Assembly (NCBI GenBank): GCA_027364735.1
Contig: DAHXOT010000024.1
Coordinates: 1 to 34,727, forward strand
DNA: 34,727 nucleotides
Direction of reading: 5' to 3'
Source of the DNA: Hydrotalea sp.
Lineage (GTDB): Bacteria; Bacteroidota; Bacteroidia; Chitinophagales; Chitinophagaceae
A model generated the notes under the pieces. It was not told where the DNA came from. It worked only from the letters and a program-made list of their open reading frames with translations, and did not search any database. Position 1 is the stretch's first letter; every line of letters starts with the position of its first letter. The translations under genes and the position numbers were made by a program. Below are positions 16,314 through 24,989 of the stretch, one piece after another.

Positions 16314-18023
16314 GAGGTTAAATTAATTGTTACCAGCGATTTTGGTTGTAAGGATAGTATTTCAAAAATTGTAAACTATGCTACAGATTGCAATTTACCA
16401 ACCGCAGCCTTTACAGTAAATACAACCAATCAATGTAAAAATAATAACCGATTTATTTTTACTAATCAATCATCTGTTATTGGTGGACAATTGGCTTATT
16501 CATGGGATTTTGGAGATGGCACAACTAGTTCCGAACTTAATCCTACTAAAACATATAATAATTTAGGTAATTATCAAGTTACGCTAACCGTTAAAAATAA
16601 AGCTGGTGATTGTGCTGCAACTGCCAATCAAACCATTAATGTGGTAGGTGTTAATGCTGCTTTTGTGGCCGATCCGGTTTCATTACAATGCTTTAGTAAT
16701 AATAAGTTTGAAATGACGAATGAATCTTCCGCTTCAACAAGTGGATTGCAATATGAATGGAATTTTGGAGATGGTACAACGAGTACAGCATCTAATCCTA
16801 CTAAATCATATTCATCTGTCGGCACCTATTCAATTACTTTAATTGCTTCAACTGCCAATTCTGTTTGTACCGATACAATTAAGCATCCGGTAACAATATA
16901 TCCTTCTGCAACAGCCAACTTTTCAATTAATACTTCGGCACAATGTAAAACCAGTGGCAATTTCATCTTAACCAATAATTCTACTCCTGCAAATGCCGTA
17001 ACTACTAATTATACTTGGGATTTTGGAGATGGCACCTTTAGCAGCGAAACAAATCCCACTAAAGTATATGTCAATGGAGGAAAATACAATATTACATTAA
17101 CTGCAACTACAGAAGGCAATGGAAATTGTACAACTACTGCAGTTAAAACAGTAACGGTAGGTTCGTTTAAAGCCGATTTTGTAGCCGATCCGGTTTCGCT
17201 TCAATGTTTTAAAGGAAATCATTTTAATTTTACAAATGAATCTACAGCATCGCAAGGAAATACTGTAACGTATCAATGGTCATTAGGAGAGGGAACTATA
17301 AGCTCTGAAGTTTATCCTTCAAAAAGTTATAGTACTACTGGAGATTTTGCTGTGAAATTAGTGGCTTTTGAAAACCCTTCAGGATGTATTGATTCTATTA
17401 CAAAAAATATTTCGGTATATGCCTCACCATTAGCAGGATTTTATACTGAATTGGCACATAGTACCGCAAATACTACTGATATTAAATTTACCGGAACATC
17501 TTCTATAAAAGAGGGAACCATACATTATGAATGGATTTTTGGCGATGGAACATATGGAGGAGGTGATAATACCACACATACTTATTTAAATTCTACCGCA
17601 ACAAATACCGTTCAATTAATTGCTACTTCATGGGAGCATGCTTGCAGTGATACAGCTACAAGATTTTTATCAGTTGCAACAGGTATTTCATCTGGTAATA
17701 GTTTTATAGCTTCCACTTCAATTAATAGTACATCTGATAACAATGGTGGCACCAGTAATATTACCATTAACACTTTTCCAAATCCAGTACAAAGTAATTT
17801 GCAATTAAATTTTGCAACTCCTAATACTACAAAATTACAAATTAGAATAGTAGATATTTATGGTAGAATAGTTTTATTGCAACCTGAAAATGTTATTGCA
17901 AATTGCGCCAATTATGGCACATCGGTTAATGTAAAAAACTTAACTAAAGGCACGTATTCCATACAAATTTTGAACGAAAATGGCGGTGTTATTGGCAGAA
18001 ATACAATAATGAAAATTAATTAA
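16314..18023 (+). pseudogene. PKD-repeat T9SS cargo protein, C-terminal part after the in-frame TAG
   Basis: The same frame continues directly after the TAG for 569 codons with no further stop. It carries the end of the interrupted PKD domain and five more PKD repeats with cores YSWDFGDG, YEWNFGDG, YTWDFGDG, YQWSLGEG and YEWIFGDG, spaced about 80-100 residues. The last ~80 residues are a T9SS type A sorting domain: FPNPVQSNLQLNF, VDIYGRIV and the closing LTKGTYSIQILNENG strand. No good start codon follows the stop; the first usable in-frame one is a TTG at 16491, with no signal peptide, so independent expression would be unproductive. Intact coding over the rest points to a very recent mutation, a sequencing error or readthrough. 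The full product would be 748 residues. Confidence 0.75.
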
Positions 18024-18048
18024 AATTAGGTATAGAAAATGGTGATAT

Positions 18049-18081
18049 AGAGGGAATGAGTTTTTCATTCCCTCTTTCTTT
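18049..18081. terminator. Terminator between the PKD gene and hsp20
   Basis: AGAGGGAATGA (18049-18059) and TCATTCCCTCT (18065-18075) form a perfect 11-bp stem with loop GTTTT, followed on the plus strand by TTCTTT. It sits between convergent genes, ends the PKD gene and could also serve the facing hsp20 gene. Confidence 0.8.
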
Positions 18082-18105
18082 AATAAAATTAATTGTATTT
18101 ATACC

Positions 18106-18534
18106 TTATTCAATAACTACTTGTTTGGGAGAAATTTTTATCGCTTCTTTTTTCGGAATAACTATTTTCAAAATACCATTTTCATATTTGGCAAGAATTT
18201 TATCCGAATTTACTTTTTCATCTAAAGTAAAACTTCGCTTAAATGATAGAAATTGAAATTCTTTCCTAATATGCTTTAATTTTTTTTCTTCCGAAGTTTC
18301 TTTTTTCTCGTAGCTAATGGTTAATAAATTATTGTCAATATTAACTTTAAAATCTTCCTTATTCCGCCCAGGAGCATTTAATTCTACCTGATACGCATCG
18401 GTATCCTCATAAATATTAACCGGAACATTGCTCCAATTTGTTTCAAAATCTTTCCCCCAAAATGGCGCAAAATCATTTAAATAATTTGATAATAACTCAT
18501 TGATTACATTTTGATTGTGTTTAATAATTGTCAT
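18106..18534 (-). CDS. Hsp20/alpha-crystallin small heat-shock protein
   Basis: A cytoplasmic ATP-independent holdase of 142 residues, binding unfolding proteins for later refolding by DnaK/ClpB. The alpha-crystallin domain covers ~38-130: it begins VPVNIYEDTDAYQVELNAPG, and has FKVNIDNNLLTISYEK, then FKRSFTLDE and the hallmark A-x-x-x-N-G-I/V-L motif as AKYENGILKIVIPKK. The short N-terminal arm has the usual NELLSNYL-type amphipathic start. The upstream region holds the paired inverted repeats described separately, which may control it. I see no obvious CIRCE element. Confidence 0.95.
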   Translation of the reverse strand: MTIIKHNQNVINELLSNYLNDFAPFWGKDFETNWSNVPVNIYEDTDAYQVELNAPGRNKEDFKVNIDNNLLTISYEKKETSEEKKLKHIRKEFQFLSFKRSFTLDEKVNSDKILAKYENGILKIVIPKKEAIKISPKQVVIE

Positions 18535-18608
18535 AATAATTTAGATTTAAATGGTTAAACTATTTTTTTGTTTGAATTAACCAAAATATATTCCAAATAC
18601 ACAAATAA

Positions 18609-18653
18609 GCCATTACGGCACTTTTAAATATAAAATAATGCCATAATGGCATT
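18609..18653. promoter_or_regulatory. Pair of phased inverted repeats between hsp20 and the bacilliredoxin gene
   Basis: GCCATTACGGCA (18609-18620) and GCCATAATGGCA (18640-18651) are two copies of the same dyad. The second extends to a perfect 8-bp arm palindrome around one central base (18637-18653). Their starts are 31 bp apart, about three helical turns, so bound dimers would sit on the same DNA face. They lie in the 221-bp divergent region, GC-richer than its surroundings. The bound regulator is unknown. Confidence 0.5.
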
Positions 18654-18715
18654 TTCGATAAAAGAAAAAAGGAAACGAAAGAAAATATGACTGATTTTTA
18701 AACTAAATTTTAAAG

Positions 18716-18723
18716 TAATTTTG
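18716..18723 (+). promoter_or_regulatory. -7 promoter box TAATTTTG for the bacilliredoxin gene
   Basis: An exact TAnnTTTG lies 32 nt before the ATG at 18756 and 62 bp downstream of the nearer inverted repeat. No clear -33 TTG is seen at the expected distance, which may mean the promoter needs an activator. Confidence 0.45.
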
Positions 18724-18755
18724 CACTATAATCGATATAAAAAGAGAGAATAAAT

Positions 18756-19169
18756 ATGTATCCAATAGAAATTGTAGCCCCAATGAAATCGGAGTTAACC
18801 GAAATTGGTTTCGAAGAAATGTTAACCGCCGATGAAGTAAATACAACTTTAACAGGTAAAGGTACTGTGCTGGTAGTAATTAATTCTGTTTGTGGCTGTG
18901 CAGCCGGAACCTGCCGCCCAGGTGTAATAATGGCAATCAATAATGCATCAAAAACACCAACCAAATTAGTTACCAGTTTTGCAGGATTTGACATTGAAGC
19001 TGTTCAAAAAGTACGAGAATATTTATTACCTTATCCACCTTCATCACCTTGTATTGCTTTATTTAAAGATGGTGAGTTAGCAAGTATGGTTGAACGTCAT
19101 CAAATAGAAGGTAGACCGGCTAATGTAATAGCACAACATTTAATAGCTGAATTTAATAAATACTGTTAG
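18756..19169 (+). CDS. BrxA/BrxB (YphP/YqiW) family bacilliredoxin
   Basis: A thioredoxin-fold protein of 137 residues. The family signature is the CGC active site, Cys46-Gly-Cys48, within VINSVCGCAAGTCRPG, with a third conserved cysteine at 53. In Bacillus, BrxA and BrxB remove bacillithiol from S-bacillithiolated proteins after oxidative stress. Some Bacteroidota make bacillithiol; the synthesis genes (bshA, bshB, bshC) are not in this window. An alternative is a general protein disulfide or isomerase role that has been proposed for the family. The gene is monocistronic: own promoter box upstream, strong terminator downstream. Confidence 0.93.
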   Translation: MYPIEIVAPMKSELTEIGFEEMLTADEVNTTLTGKGTVLVVINSVCGCAAGTCRPGVIMAINNASKTPTKLVTSFAGFDIEAVQKVREYLLPYPPSSPCIALFKDGELASMVERHQIEGRPANVIAQHLIAEFNKYC

Positions 19170-19198
19170 TGATATTTGTTTTGGATGTGTTAGTAAGT

Positions 19199-19234
19199 AT
19201 AAGTCCTGCTATTTTTAGCAGGACTTATTTTTGT
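19199..19234. terminator. Strong terminator after the bacilliredoxin gene
   Basis: ATAAGTCCTGCTA (19199-19211) and TAGCAGGACTTAT (19216-19228) make a perfect 13-bp stem with a TTTT loop, followed by a T run (TTTTTG). It is the most stable-looking hairpin among the intergenic ones here and isolates the gene from lgt. Confidence 0.9.
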
Positions 19235-19298
19235 AATACACTTTTTAAGCACAAAAAATACTATCATTGCAAGCCCATTAAATAAATTATATACAGGT

Positions 19299-20582
19299 AT
19301 GTACCCCAATTTATATTATTTAGTAAAAGATTTTTTTGGTGTTGAATGGAATTGGTTACGAATTTTCAACACATTTGGATTTTTTGTAGCTATTGCATTT
19401 ATAGTAGCTGCATGGATTTTAACACTTGAATTAAAAAGAAAACAAACACTTGGTTTATTTTCATATACCGAACAATCAATATTAATAGGAGCTCCGGCAA
19501 CAATTACCGAATTGCTGATTAACTTTTTTTTAGGTTTCTTATTAGGATTTAAAATAATTGGTGCAGCTACTACTCCCGATGCATTAGCTGATCCTCAAAG
19601 TTTCATATTATCATCTCGTGGTAATATAGGATTTGGAATACTAATAGGGTTAGCATTCTTGGCATTAAAATGGTGGGAAAAAAATAAAGAAAAACTCGCC
19701 AAACCTGAAAATAGAATAATTAGAATATGGCCTCATGATCGAGTAGGTGATATGGTTGTTTATGCAGCATTATTTGGCTTTGCGGGTGCCAAAGTGTTTG
19801 ATAATCTGGAACATTGGGATAGTTTTATAAAAGACCCTATTGGCAGTTTAATCTCGTTCAGTGGATTAACTTTTTATGGAGGCTTAATATGTGCTTCATT
19901 AGCCTTATTTTATTATTCAAAGAAACATAAAATTCCTTTTATTCATTTATGCGATGCTGCTGCACCTGCTTTAATGATAGCTTATGCTGTTGGAAGAATT
20001 GGTTGCCAAATGGCTGGAGATGGTGATTGGGGTATACTAAATAGTGCAATAATTAGCAATACACAAGGACATTTAATATTGGCAAAACCAGAAGATTTTC
20101 ATTCTCTTCTTGAAGTAAATAAAGCTTTTTATGCTGAGCAATTTGCAACATTTACAAGCGTACAATCGGCACATATTACACCTTTTTGGGGATTGCCTAA
20201 ATGGCTATTTGGGTACAACTATCCGCATAATGTAATTAATGAAGGTGTTGCAATTATTGGTTGTTCCGATAATTATTGCCATGTTTTACCAATTGCTGTT
20301 TTTCCTACACCATTTTATGAAATTATAATGTCCGGAATTTTATTTGCTACATTATGGATGATTAGAAATAAAATTAAAATTGCCGGTAGATTATTTGCTG
20401 TTTATTTAATTGTAAACGGAATAGAAAGGTTTTTAATTGAAAAAATTCGGGTTAACACTAAGTATTCAATTTTTGGAATGCATCCTACACAAGCTGAGTT
20501 AATATCTTTTAGTTTAATAATACTTGGCGCAATATTATTTTGGTATGCTCCAAAGTTTAAAGAAAATAAAGCTAAGCCTTAA
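19299..20582 (+). CDS. lgt: Prolipoprotein diacylglyceryl transferase
   Basis: Lgt moves diacylglycerol from phosphatidylglycerol to the lipobox cysteine of prolipoproteins in the inner membrane, the first step of lipoprotein maturation. The protein is a polytopic membrane enzyme of 427 residues. It carries the Lgt signature GRIGCQMAGDGDWG (~232-245) with its conserved Arg, LTFYGGLI (~188-195), PTPFYE, and the C-terminal NGIERFLIEKIR with the second essential Arg. It is much longer than E. coli Lgt (about 290), mainly through extra sequence after the signature (~246-325). E. coli has His103 in HGGLIG; here the aligned residue is Tyr (FYGGL). I believe this is usual in Bacteroidota but worth checking. 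A one-mismatch -7 box (TATCATTG, 19262-19269) lies upstream. Confidence 0.93.
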   Translation: MYPNLYYLVKDFFGVEWNWLRIFNTFGFFVAIAFIVAAWILTLELKRKQTLGLFSYTEQSILIGAPATITELLINFFLGFLLGFKIIGAATTPDALADPQSFILSSRGNIGFGILIGLAFLALKWWEKNKEKLAKPENRIIRIWPHDRVGDMVVYAALFGFAGAKVFDNLEHWDSFIKDPIGSLISFSGLTFYGGLICASLALFYYSKKHKIPFIHLCDAAAPALMIAYAVGRIGCQMAGDGDWGILNSAIISNTQGHLILAKPEDFHSLLEVNKAFYAEQFATFTSVQSAHITPFWGLPKWLFGYNYPHNVINEGVAIIGCSDNYCHVLPIAVFPTPFYEIIMSGILFATLWMIRNKIKIAGRLFAVYLIVNGIERFLIEKIRVNTKYSIFGMHPTQAELISFSLIILGAILFWYAPKFKENKAKP

Positions 20583-20679
20583 ACGTAAGTTTATCTGCTA
20601 ATTCGACTATAAATTCATTATTTCAATTATCGTATAATTAATATTATGTTAAGTATGAATTATTCATTTTATTTTTATT

Positions 20680-20711
20680 CTAAAAAGAAAAGCTACCCTT
20701 GTGGAGTAGCC
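20680..20711 (-). terminator. Terminator of the gyrA downstream gene
   Basis: On the minus strand GCTAC-(T)CC, ACAA, GG-GTAGC folds into a 7-bp stem with one bulge (20710-20692), followed by TTTTCTTTTT. It lies 33 nt after the stop of the minus-strand gene at 20744. Confidence 0.75.
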
Positions 20712-20743
20712 TCTGGTCTATTTCTAATTATGCTTCGTTTAAG

Positions 20744-22144
20744 TTAATCGTTTGAATGCAAACTATCGTATAATTTATATTTTTCGTCATAGGCATCAAA
20801 AGCTTTAGAATCTTTACCTCTAACTCTATCTCTTTTATACGCATATAAGTTGGCTAAAAAATCAACAGATTTATTATAAATATTTTTTTCTGTCGGTGCT
20901 AAACTTCCTGCAGCTTTCTTTTCTTTTAAAAGTGAAAAAGCTTTTTCAATCCATTCAATTGAACCATCAATAGATTCGGTAAGTGGTTTATCTAATTCTT
21001 CATTTGCTTTTTTATAAGGTTCAATAAGCAATTTATATTTGGCATCTATGGCAGCTCTTTTTTTCGGATCTTTTTCAACTGGCTTGGTAGTATTAATATT
21101 TTGGATGGCTTTAATATTTGCATGAAAATTATCATCAATAGTATTAAATTCATTGTAATAAATAATACCTACGTTAAATGCAGCAATGGCATTTTGATTA
21201 TTTTTTGCAAATGCATTTTTAAAGCAATCTTTTGCTTTTACTTGTAGTTCGGCATGCTTTGCACTATCTAATGTGGCTTTTTCTTCTTTTGTAGGATTTA
21301 CAAACATATCTCCAAATAATAAATACTTGGTTTCGTTAAGTTTTCCTTCTGCATGCTCTTTATCGTATAAAGCCACTTTTTCAAGAATGCTGTAATTTTT
21401 ATTAATATAATCTAACTCATAATCTTCCCAATTTTCTTTTGGAAATGCAGATTGACAAATAGGATAATATTTATAAAAAGAGGCAGAATCTTTATGGTCA
21501 CTAAAATCTATTAACACAAATCTATAAGAGTCAAGTAATGGCTCGCCACTAAACGTGATTACTTTATTATCAATTAAACGACAATAATATTTAGTAGCAA
21601 TATCAACCTTTTTTGCGTTTTGTGCTGAATAGCCAGAATATAAAACAGAAGTTGTATCAAAAGGCTGGATTGAACTACTCCATTTTCTAGAAAATATTAC
21701 ATCGCTATATTTGGTAGCATTTTCGAAATGAATTAAAGCAGAATCCCATTTTTTACCATTAAAAGAGCTTATTCCTTGGTTAAAAGAGGTAGAATATAAA
21801 TCGAATGCCACTGTTCTTAATTCACTGGTATCTTGTTTAAGTTGAGCATAGATATCCATACATTTATCAAAAGATTCAATAGCAATTTTATCGGTTTGAG
21901 GATACTTTGCACGTGTTGCCTCATTTTTATATAAAGTTGCATACACTTTTGCTTTCCATAAATAGGTCAAAGGTTTATCTTGTAATTTTGGATCACTCGA
22001 TAATTTATCAATTTCGGTTTTTGCATCATCAAATTTTTGAATTAAAAATGCAGTTTGAACTTTTTTGTACTCTTTTGCATCCTGTGCTTTGATAGAATTG
22101 AAATAACAGCATACTACCATTGCAAGCAATAAAAACTTTTTCAT
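20744..22144 (-). CDS. Exported helical-repeat (TPR-like) protein downstream of gyrA
   Basis: An exported protein of 466 residues with a signal peptide (~1-20, ending KAQ). The rest is mostly helical and Lys/Asp/Glu-rich, with tetratricopeptide-like helix pairs: FLIQKFDDAKTEIDKL near residue 35, KWDSALIHFENATKYSD near residue 130 and AFAKNNQNAIAAFNVGIIYYNEF near residue 310. Repeats are degenerate and I count them only roughly. A TPR gene directly behind gyrA is, from memory, a recurring arrangement in Bacteroidota; the function is unknown. It starts 23 bp after the gyrA stop on the same strand and should be co-transcribed with it, ending at the terminator at 20680-20711. Confidence 0.75.
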   Translation of the reverse strand: MKKFLLLAMVVCCYFNSIKAQDAKEYKKVQTAFLIQKFDDAKTEIDKLSSDPKLQDKPLTYLWKAKVYATLYKNEATRAKYPQTDKIAIESFDKCMDIYAQLKQDTSELRTVAFDLYSTSFNQGISSFNGKKWDSALIHFENATKYSDVIFSRKWSSSIQPFDTTSVLYSGYSAQNAKKVDIATKYYCRLIDNKVITFSGEPLLDSYRFVLIDFSDHKDSASFYKYYPICQSAFPKENWEDYELDYINKNYSILEKVALYDKEHAEGKLNETKYLLFGDMFVNPTKEEKATLDSAKHAELQVKAKDCFKNAFAKNNQNAIAAFNVGIIYYNEFNTIDDNFHANIKAIQNINTTKPVEKDPKKRAAIDAKYKLLIEPYKKANEELDKPLTESIDGSIEWIEKAFSLLKEKKAAGSLAPTEKNIYNKSVDFLANLYAYKRDRVRGKDSKAFDAYDEKYKLYDSLHSND

Positions 22145-22167
22145 AAATGGTTTTTTAATTATTGTTA

Positions 22168-24774
22168 TCAGTTGAGGTTGGTTATATTATTTTCGGTACC
22201 ACTTTCATTATTACTGCTACTATCGTTTTCGTTTATAGTAGTAGCTATTTCAGGTTCATCTTGTAAAACTTCTTTTTCTTCAATTTTAGAAATTGCTGCA
22301 ATAGCATCATCGGCATCTAAACGTATTAAAATTACACCCTGTGTAGCTCTTCCAGCTGTTTTAATAGTATTTACCGGTGTACGCAAAGTTATACCCGATT
22401 TACAAGTAATTATCAAATCTTCTGTTTCACTTACATCTAATATGCCTACTAATTTTCCTGTTTTTTCGGTAACATTAATAGTTTTTACACCTTTCCCACC
22501 TCTATTAGTTATTCTGTATACATCTTCTCCATCTGCATCAAGCAAAGATGTTTTTTTACCAAACCCATTTTCACTAACTACTAAAACAGTTCTTGAAGTG
22601 TCTTCATTTTTAATACAAATCATTCCTACTACTTCATCGGTTGTATTATCAACTTCAATTCCTGTTACACCAATTGCACCTCTACCCGTTGGACGTACTT
22701 TTTCTTCTATAAACCTAATTGCTCTACCACTTTTTACAGCCATCATAATTTCGCTGCTACCATCAGTCATTTTAGCTTCTAATAGCTGATCTCCTTCTAC
22801 AATAGTAATAGCTATAACACCGTTGGCACGAGGGCGAGAAAAATCTTCTAATAATGTTTTTTTAATAATTCCTTTTTTGGTACATAAAACTATGTAGTGA
22901 GAAGAAACAAATTCTTTATCTTCTAAATTTTTAATATCAATAATGGTTCTTACTTTGTCATCGGAAGGAATTTGAATGAGATTTTGAATGGCTCTACCTT
23001 TTCCTTGCTTCTCTCCTTCCGGAATTTCGTATACTTTTAGCCAATAGCATCTTCCTTTTTCTGTAAAAAATAATAGTGTATGATGAGTTGATGCTACAAA
23101 AAGCTGTTCTACATAATCTTCTTCTCTTGTTTTACTGCCAATAGCTCCTCTTCCACCTCGGCGTTGTTGCCTATATTCTGATGCCGATGTTCTTTTAATA
23201 TATCCTAAGTGCGAGATGGTAATTACAACATCTTCTTTTTCAATTAAATCTTCTATTCGCATTTCATCGGCTAAGTATTGAATTTCCGATTTTCTTTCAT
23301 TTCCGAATTTATTTTTTACTTCAAGCAGTTCGGTTTTAATTAATTCAAATCGTAAGGGTTCATTCGCTAATAATTCTTGTAATCCTTCAATTGTTTTCAT
23401 CAGCTCATCATATTCCTCCTTAATTTTTTCACGCTCCATGCCTGTTAATCTTTGCAATCTTAATTCTAAAATTGCTTTAGCCTGAATCTCGTCTAATCCC
23501 CATCCTGCATTAATAAGATTAGATTTGGCTATTTCCGGATTATCAGAATTACGAATTAAACGAATTACTTCATCTAAATGATCGAGTGCAATTAAATATC
23601 CATTTAAAATATGAGCTCTTTCTTGTGCTTTTCTAAGATCATATTTAGCTCTACGAATTACGACTTCCATTCTAAACTCTACAAATTCGGAGATAAGTTC
23701 TTTTAAATTCAGAATTTTTGGTCGGCCTTTACTTAAGGCTACATTATTTATTCCGTAGCTGGTTTGTAATTCGGTAAATTTATATAATTGATTAATTACT
23801 ACTTGGGCTACTGCATCACGTTTTAAATCAACTACAATTCTTGTTCCTTCGCGTTTATTACTTTCGTTATTAACATGTGCAATTCCTTCTACAACCTTCT
23901 CATTAACTAATTGTCCAATTCTATCTGCTAAAGAATCTCTGTTTACTTGATACGGAACTTCGGTAATTACAATTTGTTCTCTTCCGCTTTGTTTGGTATC
24001 AATATGGCATTTTCCTCGAACTACTACCCTTCCTCTGCCGGTTAGCATAGCTTGCTTTACACCTTCCATTCCGTAAATAATACCACCTGTTGGAAAGTCG
24101 GGAGCTTTTACATGTTTCATCAATTCGTCAATGGTAATATCTTTATTTTCAATGTAAGCTATACAGCCATCCACTACTTCTTGTAAATTATGCGGCATCA
24201 TATTAGTAGCCATCCCTACTGCAATACCAGATGAGCCATTTACTAATAACTGCGGAATTCTTGTAGGAAGAACCGTAGGTTCTTGTAAGCTATCATCGAA
24301 ATTTAGTTGAAAATCTACCGTATCTTTTTCAATATCCTCAAGCATTGCTTCGGCAAAACGATGCAATCTTACTTCGGTATATCGCATAGCTGCTGGAGGA
24401 TCGCCATCCTGATTTCCAAAATTACCTTGTCCATCTACTAAAGTATTACGCATAGTCCAATCTTGAGCCATGCGAACTAATGTATCATAAATGGCACTAT
24501 CGCCATGTGGATGATATTTACCCATTACCTCTCCTACAATACGAGCCGATTTTTTATAGGGTTTAGAATAGGTATTACCCAGCTCATTCATGGCATATAA
24601 CACTCTACGATGCACTGGCTTAAATCCATCGCGGGCATCGGGTAATGCACGACCAACAATAACCGACATTGAATAATCAATGTAGGCAGTTTTCATTTGT
24701 TCCTCAATATTAACGGGAATAATTCTATCGTTATCGGTTGTTTGTTCAGGCACTAAATTATTGTTCTCTTCCAT
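22168..24774 (-). CDS. gyrA: DNA gyrase subunit A
   Basis: GyrA forms the cleavage-reunion core of the A2B2 gyrase that introduces negative supercoils. All expected elements are present in 868 residues: the breakage-reunion domain with catalytic Tyr132 in [10 protein letters not shown], the quinolone pocket [10 protein letters not shown] (Ser93 and Asp97, equivalents of E. coli Ser83 and Asp87, both sensitive-type), and the GyrA box QRRGGRG near residue 536 at the start of the DNA-wrapping beta-pinwheel, which separates it from ParC. The C-terminus ends in an acidic, Asn/Ser-rich tail (last ~40 residues), a region known to modulate wrapping in other GyrAs. The divergent upstream region contains a DnaA-box-like sequence. 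Confidence 0.98.
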   Translation of the reverse strand: MEENNNLVPEQTTDNDRIIPVNIEEQMKTAYIDYSMSVIVGRALPDARDGFKPVHRRVLYAMNELGNTYSKPYKKSARIVGEVMGKYHPHGDSAIYDTLVRMAQDWTMRNTLVDGQGNFGNQDGDPPAAMRYTEVRLHRFAEAMLEDIEKDTVDFQLNFDDSLQEPTVLPTRIPQLLVNGSSGIAVGMATNMMPHNLQEVVDGCIAYIENKDITIDELMKHVKAPDFPTGGIIYGMEGVKQAMLTGRGRVVVRGKCHIDTKQSGREQIVITEVPYQVNRDSLADRIGQLVNEKVVEGIAHVNNESNKREGTRIVVDLKRDAVAQVVINQLYKFTELQTSYGINNVALSKGRPKILNLKELISEFVEFRMEVVIRRAKYDLRKAQERAHILNGYLIALDHLDEVIRLIRNSDNPEIAKSNLINAGWGLDEIQAKAILELRLQRLTGMEREKIKEEYDELMKTIEGLQELLANEPLRFELIKTELLEVKNKFGNERKSEIQYLADEMRIEDLIEKEDVVITISHLGYIKRTSASEYRQQRRGGRGAIGSKTREEDYVEQLFVASTHHTLLFFTEKGRCYWLKVYEIPEGEKQGKGRAIQNLIQIPSDDKVRTIIDIKNLEDKEFVSSHYIVLCTKKGIIKKTLLEDFSRPRANGVIAITIVEGDQLLEAKMTDGSSEIMMAVKSGRAIRFIEEKVRPTGRGAIGVTGIEVDNTTDEVVGMICIKNEDTSRTVLVVSENGFGKKTSLLDADGEDVYRITNRGGKGVKTINVTEKTGKLVGILDVSETEDLIITCKSGITLRTPVNTIKTAGRATQGVILIRLDADDAIAAISKIEEKEVLQDEPEIATTINENDSSSNNESGTENNITNLN

Positions 24775-24871
24775 TACTGATTTTACCTTTTTCTTTTGAT
24801 TTTTTTATGGGTTGCGAAGATAAATTTTACCAAGCGAATAACCTTAGAAAAATGCTTATTTTTAAAGGGGG

Positions 24872-24880
24872 TTATCCACA
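24872..24880 (+). promoter_or_regulatory. Single perfect DnaA box upstream of gyrA
   Basis: TTATCCACA matches the consensus DnaA box and lies in the 215-bp divergent gap, 98 bp upstream of the gyrA start. There is only one copy and no AT-rich repeat array, so it is not an origin. It could link gyrA expression to DnaA, or be chance. Nothing else is recognisable in this gap apart from the promoter box at 24978. Confidence 0.3.
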
Positions 24881-24977
24881 TTTTAACAGAAATTGTGCGG
24901 TTATATATTTGGGTTATTTACTGCATCTATTTTAAATATTCTCTTAATCAATTTGAAATGCAAAGTATATTCGGAAT

Positions 24978-24985
24978 TATATTTG
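24978..24985 (+). promoter_or_regulatory. -7 promoter box TATATTTG, 4 nt before the next ATG
   Basis: An exact TAnnTTTG ends at 24985 and the saccharopine-dehydrogenase-like gene starts at 24990. The spacing is identical to that before the permease gene and again points to a leaderless mRNA. Confidence 0.5.
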
Positions 24986-24989
24986 AAAA

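Noticed and set aside
16312-16317. AGGAGG right at the TAG in the PKD gene, as a Shine-Dalgarno for restart
   Set aside because: No ATG, GTG or TTG in the right frame lies 5-12 nt downstream; the motif is a by-product of TAG followed by GAGG.
24841-24920. Replication origin next to gyrA
   Set aside because: A single DnaA box with no cluster, no AT-rich 13-mer array and no dnaA, dnaN or gyrB nearby.
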